59,833 bases of DNA, from NCBI GenBank assembly GCA_040220455.1, contig JAVJUS010000058.1, positions 1 to 59,833 on the forward strand, given 5' to 3'. The stretch comes from JAVJUS01 sp040220455 (GTDB lineage Bacteria > Pseudomonadota > Alphaproteobacteria > DSM-16000 > Inquilinaceae). The position numbers and the translations under genes were made by a program. The notes beneath the pieces are model-generated. The model ran no database searches. It was not told where the DNA came from and was given only the letters and a program-made list of their open reading frames with translations. The first letter of the stretch is position 1. Every line of letters starts with the position of its first letter. Positions 23,701 through 31,737 of this stretch are shown here, piece after piece.

Positions 23701-26243
23701 TCGTTGCGCAGGAGCGGGGCGGCCTTCTGGCCGAGCGCGCGCCAGGTCCCGACGAAGCCGAAGGCGAGGGTGATCGCGGTGCAGAGCAGCGCGGTCACCG
23801 CGACGGCGCCCGGCATGAAGACCCAGTCGATGTTCATGACGAAGGTCAGCACCGCCCAGGCGGTCGCCGTGCCGACGATGGTGGCGATGATCGCCGTCAG
23901 CACGCCCAGCAGGCCGTATTCGATCCCGAAGGCCCGCAGGATGTCGCCGCGCGTCGCGCCGAGGACCTTGAGCACGACCGAGTCGTAGACCCGCCGCCGA
24001 TGGCCCGCCGCGATCGCCCCGGCGAGCACAAGCGTGCCGGCGAGAATGGTGATCGCCGCGGTCGAGCGCACGGCGGTGCCGATCTTCGACAGGATCGAAT
24101 TGACCGCGTCGAGCGCGTCGCGCACCCGCACCGCCGTGACGTTGGGGAAATCCTGCGCGATCATGCGCTGGATCACCGGCTCGGCCGACGGCTCGGCGTC
24201 GATCGTCGCGATGAAGGTATGCGGCGCCGAGGCGAGCGGCTGGGGCGAGAAGACCAGCGTGAAGTTGATCGACAGGCTGGACCAGTCGATCACCCGCATG
24301 TTGGCGATCTCGGCCGTGACGTCGCGGCCCAGCACGTTGATCGTCAGCGTGTCGCCGACCCCGATGCCGAAGGCCGTGCCGATGTCGCGGTAGATCGAGA
24401 GCAGCGGCGGGCCGGCATAGTCTTGCGCCCACCAGTCGCCGGCGATCACCCGGTCGGCGGCGCGCGGCGTGGCGCGGTAGGTCACGCCCCGGTCGCCCTC
24501 CAGCAGCCAGGAATACTCCGGATCCTGCAGCGCCTCGGCCGCCGGTTCGCCGTTGGCGGCGACGATGCGGCCGCGCAGGGACGGCACCTCCTCGAGCGTG
24601 CCGGTGCCCTCGATCCCCTCCACCGCCTCGGTGAAGGGGCCGATCTGGTCGGGCTGGATGTCGACGAAGAAGAAGGCCGGCGCCGCCTCCGGGATCTCGT
24701 CCTGGACCTGGCGGGACATGTTGCCCTCGATCAGGGCGACGGCGATCAGCACGGTCAGCCCGAGGCCGAGGGAGAGCACCACCGTCGGCGTCGGCGCGCC
24801 GGGCCGGTAGAGATTGGCCAGCGCCAGGCGCAGCCCCGGCCGCCGGGGCCGGCCGACGCGCCGGCTGACATCCATGGCGAGCCAGGCAGCAGCCCGGAAG
24901 GTCAGCAGCGTGGCGATCGCGCCGAGGACGAACCAGACCGCGAAGACCCGGTCGACCGCCGTGACGATGGCGAGACCGGCCAGCGCCGCCGCGGCGACCG
25001 CCAGCCCGGCGAGATAGGGCGCGGGCGGCAGCCCGCCCGACGGCGCGACGAGCTGGCGGAACAGTCCCGCCGCCGGAATCGCCCGGGCCCGCGCCAGCGG
25101 CCAGAGGGAGAAGGTGAGCGCGGTCAGCAGCCCGAAGCCGGCCGCCAGTGCCAGGGCACCGGGATAGAGCCCGATGCGCGCCCGGATCGGCAGCAGGTCG
25201 GCGACCGCGGCGGAGACCGCGTAGGGCGCGAGCGCGCCGACGATCAGGCCGACGACCGTCCCGAGCCCGGCCAGCGCCAGGATCTGCAGCAGATAGGTGG
25301 CGAAGACCAGCCGGCTCGGCGCGCCCAGGCATTTGAAGGTGGCGATGGTCGCGATCCGGCCGTCGAGATAGGCCTTGACCGCGTTGCCCACCCCGACGCC
25401 GCCGACCAGCAGCGCGGTCAGCCCGACCAGGGTCAGGAACAGCGCGAGGCGCTGGATCGTCTCGGCGAGCTGTGGCGAGGCATCGGTGAAGTCCGTCACC
25501 CGCCAGCCCGCCTGCGGAAAGCGCTCGCCCAGCGCCGCGCGGAACTGCTCCACGGTCATGCCGGGATCGAGCGCGAGCCGGTAGTGGTAGTAGATCATGC
25601 TGCCGGGCCGCACGAGGCCGGTCGCCTCCAGCGCCGCCTCGGCGATCATGACCCGGGGGCCGAGGGTGAACCCGCCGGAGCCGGCGCGATCCGGCTCGTA
25701 CTCGACGGTCGCGCGGATCGCGAAGGTCCCCTCGCCGAGCCCCATGCGGTCGCCGACGGCGAGGCCCAGCCGATCGAGCACCAGCGGGTCGACCGCCGCG
25801 CCCCAGACGCCGTCGCGCTCCGCGAGGGCCGCGTCGAGATCCCCCGGCGCGATCCCGTCCAGGGTCGTGCCGAGCTCGACCGAGCCGTAGAGCGGATAGG
25901 CGCCGTCGACGGCCTTGAGCTCGACCAGCGCCGTGGCGTCGGCGTCGGGCCCGCGGGCCATCGCCCGCATTTCCGCCGAGCGGGAGACCGCGCCGACGCT
26001 TTCCAGATAGTCGACCTGGTCGGGCTCGGCCGGCTGATAGATCTTCCTCAGCGCCACGTCGCCGCCGAGGATGGCGCGGCCGTCTTCCTCCAGCCCGGTC
26101 AGCACGCCCTGGGCGACCGAATTGACGGTGGCGATCGCCGCCACGCCCAGGGTCAGGCAGGCGAGGAAGACGCGGAAGCCCTTCAGCCCGCCGCGCAGCT
26201 CTCGCCGCGCCAACCGCGCGGCCATGCCGAGTGTGCCTGTCAT
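23697..26243 (-). CDS. ABC transporter permease (YbbP/FtsX-like, MacB-type)
   Basis: An 848-residue inner-membrane protein with the layout of YbbP: an N-terminal helix, a large periplasmic domain (about 45-250), three helices, a second TM block, another periplasmic domain and a last three-helix FtsX domain. Characteristic stretches are ATVNSVAQGVL, VGLTALLVGGVGVGNAV and LKVLGATRGDILRAF. With the ATPase encoded 25 nt upstream it should form a type VII (MacB-like) mechanotransmission complex acting on lipids or envelope proteins rather than moving a solute. The TesA-type hydrolase encoded divergently is the usual partner, as in E. coli ybbAP-tesA. Confidence 0.92.
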   Translation of the reverse strand: MTGTLGMAARLARRELRGGLKGFRVFLACLTLGVAAIATVNSVAQGVLTGLEEDGRAILGGDVALRKIYQPAEPDQVDYLESVGAVSRSAEMRAMARGPDADATALVELKAVDGAYPLYGSVELGTTLDGIAPGDLDAALAERDGVWGAAVDPLVLDRLGLAVGDRMGLGEGTFAIRATVEYEPDRAGSGGFTLGPRVMIAEAALEATGLVRPGSMIYYHYRLALDPGMTVEQFRAALGERFPQAGWRVTDFTDASPQLAETIQRLALFLTLVGLTALLVGGVGVGNAVKAYLDGRIATIATFKCLGAPSRLVFATYLLQILALAGLGTVVGLIVGALAPYAVSAAVADLLPIRARIGLYPGALALAAGFGLLTALTFSLWPLARARAIPAAGLFRQLVAPSGGLPPAPYLAGLAVAAAALAGLAIVTAVDRVFAVWFVLGAIATLLTFRAAAWLAMDVSRRVGRPRRPGLRLALANLYRPGAPTPTVVLSLGLGLTVLIAVALIEGNMSRQVQDEIPEAAPAFFFVDIQPDQIGPFTEAVEGIEGTGTLEEVPSLRGRIVAANGEPAAEALQDPEYSWLLEGDRGVTYRATPRAADRVIAGDWWAQDYAGPPLLSIYRDIGTAFGIGVGDTLTINVLGRDVTAEIANMRVIDWSSLSINFTLVFSPQPLASAPHTFIATIDAEPSAEPVIQRMIAQDFPNVTAVRVRDALDAVNSILSKIGTAVRSTAAITILAGTLVLAGAIAAGHRRRVYDSVVLKVLGATRGDILRAFGIEYGLLGVLTAIIATIVGTATAWAVLTFVMNIDWVFMPGAVAVTALLCTAITLAFGFVGTWRALGQKAAPLLRNE

Positions 26244-26267
26244 GCGCTTGCCGTCCGGACCGCGGGC

Positions 26268-27065
26268 CTAGCCGGCCGCGCGCCGGGCGGCGTCCGCGCC
26301 GCCGGCGTCCTTGAGCGGCGTCGCCTCGCCCCGGCCGCGCTCGTCGCCGACGATCAGCCCGTCGACCAGCTTGACCACCCGGTCGCAGCGTTCGGCCAGC
26401 GCCGGGTCGTGGGTGATCAGCATGAGCGTCGCCGACTTGGTGCGCGCCATGTCGAACATGAGGTCGATGATGTGGTGGCCGGTCTCGCCATCGAGATTGC
26501 CCGTCGGCTCGTCGGCCAGGATCAGCGACGGCTCGGCCGCGAAGGCGCGGGCGAGCGCCGTGCGCTGCTGCTCGCCGCCGGAGAGCTGGCCCGGATAGTG
26601 GGACAGGCGATGGCCGAGGCCGACCGCCTCCAGCCCCGCCTGCGCCCGGTCGAAGGCGTCCGCGCGGCCGGCGAATTCCAGCGGGATCGCCACGTTCTCG
26701 AGCGCCGTCATGGTCGGCACCAGGTGGAAGTTCTGGAAGACGATGCCGACATGGTCGCGCCGGAAGAGCGCCAGCGCGTCCTCGTTCATCCGGCCCAGAT
26801 CGTGCCCGGCGACGGCGACCCGACCCCGGGTCGGGCGCTCCAGCCCGCCGACGATCATCATCATGCTCGACTTGCCGGAGCCCGACGGGCCGACGATGGA
26901 AACCGTCTCCCCGGCCGCGATGGCGAGGTCGAGGCCGCGCAGGATGTTGACCGGGCCGGCCTCGCTGTCCAACTCTAGATGGACGCCGTCGAGCAGGACG
27001 CTCGGCGTCGCGCCTTCCGCGGCGCCGTTCGGCGCCGGCCCGTCCGCCGGGTTCCTCTCGCTCAT
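26268..27065 (-). CDS. ABC transporter ATP-binding protein (YbbA/LolD-like)
   Basis: A 265-residue ATPase. Walker A is GPSGSGKSS, the signature is LSGGEQQRTALARAF, Walker B is LILADEPTGNLDGETG and the switch histidine is in LITHDP, all intact. The Q-loop reads IVFQNFHLVPTMTALENV. It energises the large permease encoded just downstream. ATG 27065 is chosen over an upstream frame start at 27128, which would overlap the divergent tesA gene. The pair and the divergent lipase reproduce the ybbA-ybbP-tesA arrangement. Confidence 0.94.
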   Translation of the reverse strand: MSERNPADGPAPNGAAEGATPSVLLDGVHLELDSEAGPVNILRGLDLAIAAGETVSIVGPSGSGKSSMMMIVGGLERPTRGRVAVAGHDLGRMNEDALALFRRDHVGIVFQNFHLVPTMTALENVAIPLEFAGRADAFDRAQAGLEAVGLGHRLSHYPGQLSGGEQQRTALARAFAAEPSLILADEPTGNLDGETGHHIIDLMFDMARTKSATLMLITHDPALAERCDRVVKLVDGLIVGDERGRGEATPLKDAGGADAARRAAG

Positions 27066-27078
27066 GGCGACCGTTCCG

Positions 27079-27846
27079 ATGGTTCGAGAAAACTCCAGCC
27101 TACATGGCGCGGAGCGCCCGCATGTCAACGGCTTGGCAGGCGGCTTGGCCGGCGGCTTGGCCGGCGGCTTGGCAGGCGCGCGCCGCCTTCGCGCGGCGGC
27201 TCTCGCGCTCGCCGCGCTGGCCCTCCTGGCCGTGGCCGCGATCCCGCCCTCGGCGCGGGCGCAGGCCGACGACCCGGTGCACCTGATGATCCTGGGCGAC
27301 AGCCTGGCCGCCGGCTACGGCCTGCCGGAGGACGACGCCTTCACCCACGACCTGGAGGCGGCCCTGCGCGATCGAGGCCACGCGGTCGAGGTGCTCAACG
27401 CCGGCGTCTCCGGCGACACCACGGCCGGCGGGCTCGCGCGGCTCGACTGGGCGCTCGCCGACGAGCCCGACGCGGTGATGGTCGAGCTGGGCGCCAATGA
27501 CGGGCTGCGCGGCCTCGACCCGGCGGAGACCCGGCGCAACCTGACCGCCATCGTCGAGCGCCTGCAGACCGAGGACATCCCGGTCATGCTCGCCGGCATG
27601 TACGCGCCGCCCAATCTCGGGCAGGCGTACAGCGAGGATTTCAACGCCATCTATCCCGATCTAGCGGAGACGTACGACGTGCCGCTCTACGATTTCTTCC
27701 TGGAAGGCGTCGCCACGGTGCCGGAGCTCAACCAGTCCGACGGCATCCATCCCAACGCGGCAGGCGTCGACGCGATCGTCGAGCGGATCACGCCCGCCGT
27801 CGTCGATTTCCTGGCGGGCGCGGGCCTGATCGAGGCCGAGGCCTAG
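27079..27846 (+). CDS. tesA: TesA-type GDSL lipase/arylesterase
   Basis: A 255-residue SGNH hydrolase, exported to the periplasm. Block I GDSLAAGYG has the nucleophile S75, block III GAND follows, and block V is DGIHPN with D221/H224. The enzyme splits acyl-CoA, lysophospholipid and ester substrates in related species. The N-terminus is odd: after the ATG at 27079 come four 12-nt repeats encoding GLAG units and then a signal peptide ending PSARAQA. In-frame TTG codons inside the repeat could also serve as starts. The start codon is 13 nt from that of the divergent ABC ATPase, so the two messages must overlap in their promoters. Confidence 0.9.
   Translation: MVRENSSLHGAERPHVNGLAGGLAGGLAGGLAGARRLRAAALALAALALLAVAAIPPSARAQADDPVHLMILGDSLAAGYGLPEDDAFTHDLEAALRDRGHAVEVLNAGVSGDTTAGGLARLDWALADEPDAVMVELGANDGLRGLDPAETRRNLTAIVERLQTEDIPVMLAGMYAPPNLGQAYSEDFNAIYPDLAETYDVPLYDFFLEGVATVPELNQSDGIHPNAAGVDAIVERITPAVVDFLAGAGLIEAEA
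27130..27177 (+). repeat. Four 12-nt tandem repeats at the 5' end of tesA
   Basis: Units GGCTTGGCAGGC / GGCTTGGCCGGC repeat four times in frame and encode GLAG each. They lie between the start codon and the signal-peptide core, next to the divergent promoter region. Confidence 0.9.
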
Positions 27847-27941
27847 GCCACGTCGCGGCCTGCCCGATCCCGCCATTCTTCCCCGGCCGCCCGGCCCGGC
27901 CGCGCGGCCCGTTCCCCCCGACGATCGAGGACCGTCCCTTC

Positions 27942-28985
27942 ATGAAGTACAGCCGACTCGGGCGTACGGACCTCCAGGTCTCGCGCATCTGCCTGGGCAC
28001 GATGACCTGGGGCAAGCGCAATACCGAGGCCGAGGGCCATGCCCAGATGGACCATGCCGTCGACCAGGGCATCAACTTCTTCGACACGGCGGAGATGTAC
28101 GCCGTGCCGCCGACCGCTGAGACATACGGCACGACCGAGACCGTCATCGGCACCTGGTTCGAGAAGACCGGCAAGCGTCCGGACATCGTCCTGGCGACCA
28201 AGATCGTCGGCCCGAACCCCCGAATGGACTGGGCGCGCGGCGGCAAGACCCAGCTCGACGCGAAGAACCTCCGCCAGGCGGTCGATGACAGCCTGAAGCG
28301 GCTCAAGACCGACTACATCGACCTCTACCAGACCCACTGGCCGAACCGCGGCGTCAACATCTTCGGCCGGCTCGGCTACACCCACAATCCGGACGAGACC
28401 TTCCTGGATCCGGCCGAGACGCTCGACGCCATGGCGGAGATCGTGAAGGCCGGCAAGGTGCGGTATTTCGGGCTGTCCAACGAGACGCCCTGGGGCGTCA
28501 TGCGCCACGTCGCCGCCGCGGACGAGGATCCCGCCCGGCCGCGCGTCGTCTCGATCCAGAATCCCTACAGCCTGCTCAACCGGACCTTCGAGATCGGGCT
28601 GGCGGAGATCGCGATGCGCGAGCAGGTGGGCCTGCTCGCCTATTCGCCCATGGCCGGCGGCACGCTGTCGGGCAAGTACCTGGACGGCGCCCTGCCCGAG
28701 GGCTCCCGCCGGGCGCTCGACGGGCGCGGCTCGCGCTACGACAATCCGCAGGCGGAGGCGGCCACCGAGCGCTATGTCGCGATCGCGCGCGAAGCCGGGC
28801 TGGACCCGGGGCAGATGGCCCTGGCCTATGTCAACACGCGCGAGTTCCTGACCTCCAACATCATCGGCGCCACGTCGATGCAGCAGTTGAAGACCGACAT
28901 CGCCTCGATCGACCTGGACCTGCCCGAGTCCGTCGTCGAGGCGATCGAGGCGGTGCACAAGGACCATCCGAACCCCGGCCCGTGA
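27942..28985 (+). CDS. Aldo/keto reductase (Tas-like)
   Basis: A 347-residue NADPH-dependent oxidoreductase with a TIM-barrel fold. The catalytic tetrad is recognisable: D in NFFDTAEMY, the tyrosine of that motif, K in VLATKIVG and H in YQTHWP. SNETPWGV and QNPYSLLNRTFE mark the Tas/YajO branch. It probably reduces aldehydes or ketones of metabolic origin; the physiological substrate is not clear. It is preceded by a 95-nt gap after tesA and followed closely by thpR. Confidence 0.92.
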   Translation: MKYSRLGRTDLQVSRICLGTMTWGKRNTEAEGHAQMDHAVDQGINFFDTAEMYAVPPTAETYGTTETVIGTWFEKTGKRPDIVLATKIVGPNPRMDWARGGKTQLDAKNLRQAVDDSLKRLKTDYIDLYQTHWPNRGVNIFGRLGYTHNPDETFLDPAETLDAMAEIVKAGKVRYFGLSNETPWGVMRHVAAADEDPARPRVVSIQNPYSLLNRTFEIGLAEIAMREQVGLLAYSPMAGGTLSGKYLDGALPEGSRRALDGRGSRYDNPQAEAATERYVAIAREAGLDPGQMALAYVNTREFLTSNIIGATSMQQLKTDIASIDLDLPESVVEAIEAVHKDHPNPGP

Positions 28986-29031
28986 GCGCGGCCGGGGCTT
29001 TCCGTCCGGGGCCCGTGGGGGAGCCCCCGTC

Positions 29032-29574
29032 ATGTTGCGTCTGTTCGTCGCCCTCGACCTGCCGGAGCCCGTGCGCGAGCGCCTCGCCGGGCTCCAGGGC
29101 GGAGTTCCGGGCGCCCGCTGGGCGGCGCCCGAGACCATGCACCTGACCCTGCGCTTCGTCGGCGAGGTCGACGACCCGACGGCCCGCGACCTGGACGCGG
29201 CCCTGTCGCGGGTCGACGCGCCGGCCTTCGAGCTGTCGATCGTCGGCGTCGACTGCTTCCAGGCCCAGCGCCGGCCGCAGACCCTGTGGGCCGGCGTGGA
29301 GGCGGGCCCGGAACTCGCCCGTCTGCGCGACAAGGTCGACCGCGCCGCCGTCGCCGCCGGCCTCGGCCCGGACGACCGCAAGTTCCGCCCGCATGTCACG
29401 CTGGGCCGCCTCAAGCAGGCCCCGCGCGAGCGCGTCGCCCGCTGGATGGCCGAGAACGGCCTGCTGCGCCTGGGTCCGGTGACGATCGACCGCTTCGCGC
29501 TCTATTCCAGCCACCTGACCGCCGACGGCCCGATCCACGAGGAACTGGCGGAGTATCCGCTGACGATCGGGTGA
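29032..29574 (+). CDS. thpR: RNA 2',3'-cyclic phosphodiesterase ThpR (LigT-like)
   Basis: A 180-residue 2H phosphoesterase. The two HxTx motifs are HLTLRFVG and HVTLGRLK, spaced about 90 residues apart as the family requires. The enzyme opens 2',3'-cyclic phosphate ends of RNA and in vitro can ligate tRNA halves. It is the usual length. The gene follows the aldo/keto reductase after 46 nt and probably shares its transcript. Confidence 0.92.
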   Translation: MLRLFVALDLPEPVRERLAGLQGGVPGARWAAPETMHLTLRFVGEVDDPTARDLDAALSRVDAPAFELSIVGVDCFQAQRRPQTLWAGVEAGPELARLRDKVDRAAVAAGLGPDDRKFRPHVTLGRLKQAPRERVARWMAENGLLRLGPVTIDRFALYSSHLTADGPIHEELAEYPLTIG

Positions 29575-29683
29575 GCGGGCGGGTGAGCGGGGGGATCGCT
29601 TGGCTGTCCCGAAATTCCCGGCGGTCGGCCGGACGACGACCGCATGAAACCGAGACCGTATTGCTTCTGGCACCAAGGATTTC

Positions 29684-29788
29684 TTCATCCCCGCGAAAGC
29701 GGGGATCCAATCGGAGCGGCGTATCGATTCTGGAGGATTGAATGAATCATATCGAAACAACTTGGATCCCCGCCTTCGCGGGGATGAC
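29684..29788. repeat. Second inverted pair of REP-like hairpins
   Basis: The units at 29684-29709 and 29762-29788 carry the same ATCCCCGC/GCGGGGAT stem as the pair at 13.2 kb, in opposite orientations and 52 nt apart. The order is reversed relative to the first pair (head-to-head instead of tail-to-tail). The copies at 13231 and 29762 also share AAACAAC next to the stem. The rest of the 286-nt gap 29575-29860 has no gene that I can see. Confidence 0.8.
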
Positions 29789-29860
29789 GAAGAGGCAAGG
29801 GCAACATCGGGGACTTCATAGGCCGCGAGTGCGAAGCGATCGCGATATCTCGGCACTCCG

Positions 29861-30505
29861 TCACCCGCCCGGCGCCAGGGCCTCCAGGGCGTCGAGATCG
29901 GCGCCGGCCAGCGCCGGGATCGCGCGGGTGATCGTCGCGATGTCCCAGTCCCACCACTTCAGCGCAAGGAGCCGGTCGATCGCGGCGTCGTCGAAGCGGC
30001 GCCGGATCACGCGGGCCGGATTGCCGGCGACCACGGCATAGGGCGGCACGTCGCCGGCGACGACCGCGCGGGTCGCCACGATCGCCCCGTCGCCCAGGGT
30101 GACGCCGGGCATGATCATGCAGTCATGGCCCAGCCAGACATCGTTGCCGATCACCGTATCGCCCTTGACCGGCATGGCGAGTTCGCCCTCGAACCGGTCG
30201 CTCCAGCCCTGGCCGAACACAGCGAAGGGAAAGGTGGAGATGCCATCGGTGCGGTGGTTGCCGCCGTTCATGACGAAGGTCGCGCCGGCCGCGATCTGGC
30301 AGAACCGGCCGATGATCAGCCGGTCGCCGATGAAATCGAAGTGATAGAGGACGTTGCGCTCGAACCCGGTCGGGTCGTCGGGATCGTCGTAGTAGGTGTA
30401 GTCGCCGACCCGGATGTTCGGGTTGGTCACGACGGTCTTCAGGAAGACCAGCCGATCGATGCCCGCCATCGGGTAGCGCGTGTCGGGCGACGGCCCGGTC
30501 TCCAT
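29861..30505 (-). CDS. CatB-related (xenobiotic) O-acetyltransferase
   Basis: A 214-residue left-handed beta-helix acetyltransferase. The hexapeptide region and conserved stretches VGDYTYYDDPD, YHFDFIGDRLIIGRFCQIA, TFVMNGGNHRTDGISTFPF (with the catalytic histidine) and GNDVWLGHDCMIMPGV follow the xenobiotic acetyltransferase pattern that includes chloramphenicol and streptogramin acetyltransferases. Chromosomal members in environmental bacteria often have unknown small-molecule substrates, so resistance should not be assumed. ATG 30505 has GGAGAG upstream. The 204-nt gap up to 30709 includes a hairpin with arms GGGGCGAGC (30654) and GCTCGCCC (30703) at the end of the next gene. Confidence 0.88.
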   Translation of the reverse strand: METGPSPDTRYPMAGIDRLVFLKTVVTNPNIRVGDYTYYDDPDDPTGFERNVLYHFDFIGDRLIIGRFCQIAAGATFVMNGGNHRTDGISTFPFAVFGQGWSDRFEGELAMPVKGDTVIGNDVWLGHDCMIMPGVTLGDGAIVATRAVVAGDVPPYAVVAGNPARVIRRRFDDAAIDRLLALKWWDWDIATITRAIPALAGADLDALEALAPGG

Positions 30506-30709
30506 CGGCGGCTCTCCGTCGGGGGAAGGGGCGGCGATGATAGGGCCCGTGCGGGACGCGGGACAGGGCGAGATTTCCCGGAGTCGCGATCGACCACGAA
30601 GACGCGCTGCCCGACGATGCACGTCCGCGCGAACCGGCGGTCGTCCGGTTTACGGGGCGAGCCGCCTTCGTGCTTTTCTTCGGGCCTTCGCGGTCGACCG
30701 ACGCTCGCC

Positions 30710-31609
30710 CTACGCCGCCGGGGCGTCGTCGCCGTTGCCGGTCTCGCGGGCCATGGCGGCGTGTTCCGGGGCGATGCGGCCGAACAGGGTGCGGGTGCGC
30801 GCCGGGCTGCTCATCAACCCCGGCTCGGGCGCGTAGGCGAAGATGACGCTCAGCCGCGACACCGAGCCTTCGACCGGGCTCACCCGGTGGAGCGAGTGCC
30901 GGCCGTAGAAGATCTGCAGCCCGCCGGGCTCCAGATCCAGCGTCTTGACCGCCGCCCTGTCGCCATCGAGGACGCGGCGCACCCCGTCGATGTTCTCGTC
31001 GCTCTCCGAGCGCAGGCGCGGGGCGTAGTCGAAGGTGCCGCCGGCCTCCGCCTTGCGCGTCAGCATGGTCACGATGAAGGCGTTGGAATCGTAGTGCCAC
31101 GGGTGCTGGGCGCCCGGCGGAAGCACGTTGACGACCAGATGCGCCAGCGGGTCGCCGTATTCGTACAGCCGCTCCATGCCCAGCACGCGCGCCAGGAACG
31201 CCTTGAAGCCCGCGTCGTGGTAGAGCCGGCGGATCGCCGTCTCCGCGCCGATCCGGTCGGCCGCGACGAAGGCGTTGCGCCGATCGGCGAAGCGGTTCTG
31301 CGGATGATCGGCGGGCTTTGCCGGGTCGCCCGGGCCGCTCCACGGGTTGGTGCGCGTGTCGTTGTAGAACGCCTCCGGCGCCAAGGCCGCGCTCTCCGCC
31401 GCCACCCGGTCCCGTGTCGCCGCGTCCAGAAAGCGCGGCAGCACCACGCAGCCGTCCTCGGCGAGCTGCGCGCGGCACCGCTCGACCAGGGCCGCGGCGT
31501 CGGCGCCGTCGAGCCGGTCGACGGGATAGCGCGCAAGATCGATGCCGGCCGGGCTCGCGACGTCGCGCTCGAGACTGTCGCGCTCGAGACTGGGGGCGGG
31601 GGCGGTCAT
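30710..31609 (-). CDS. Phytanoyl-CoA-dioxygenase-like / HalD-type Fe(II)/2-oxoglutarate oxygenase
   Basis: A 299-residue non-haem iron oxygenase. The metal triad is H and D in HPWHYDSNAF (HxD) and the distal histidine in GRHSLHRVSPV, which is followed by the 2-oxoglutarate-binding arginine in SRLSVIFAY. This is the same broad family as the amino-acid halogenases BesD/HalD, but those replace the Asp by Gly to make room for chloride. The intact HxD here argues for hydroxylation. LYEYGDPLAHLVVNVLPPG is typical of the family. The N-terminus has a small duplication (LERDSLERD). A LysR regulator is encoded divergently and probably controls it. Confidence 0.82.
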   Translation of the reverse strand: MTAPAPSLERDSLERDVASPAGIDLARYPVDRLDGADAAALVERCRAQLAEDGCVVLPRFLDAATRDRVAAESAALAPEAFYNDTRTNPWSGPGDPAKPADHPQNRFADRRNAFVAADRIGAETAIRRLYHDAGFKAFLARVLGMERLYEYGDPLAHLVVNVLPPGAQHPWHYDSNAFIVTMLTRKAEAGGTFDYAPRLRSESDENIDGVRRVLDGDRAAVKTLDLEPGGLQIFYGRHSLHRVSPVEGSVSRLSVIFAYAPEPGLMSSPARTRTLFGRIAPEHAAMARETGNGDDAPAA

Positions 31610-31675
31610 GGAGGGGCCTCGCGGGTCGTTGACGGTCCCGGCAGCCTAGCGGCCTTCGCGTGATGACGGAAACGA

Positions 31676-31687
31676 GATACTATTATC
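31676..31687. promoter_or_regulatory. Candidate LysR operator between the oxygenase and regulator genes
   Basis: The interrupted palindrome GATA-CTAT-TATC sits in the middle of the 128-nt divergent region, in an AT-rich patch (31665-31705) that stands out from the surrounding GC-rich DNA. This is the usual place for an autoregulatory LysR site. Confidence 0.4.
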
Positions 31688-31737
31688 GCCGTGATCGTGA
31701 TTCCTCATCAGCGACGGCAGGGAGGCCGGCTCGCCCC

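Noticed and set aside
23673..26978. An 1101-codon open frame on the plus strand opposite the ABC transporter genes
   Set aside because: It is antisense to two well-supported genes, its product is a His/Arg/Asp-rich composition typical of reverse-frame reading in GC-rich DNA, and it has no domain.
29861..30505. Calling the CatB-type acetyltransferase an antibiotic resistance gene
   Set aside because: The family includes resistance enzymes, but there is no mobile context and many chromosomal members act on unknown substrates.
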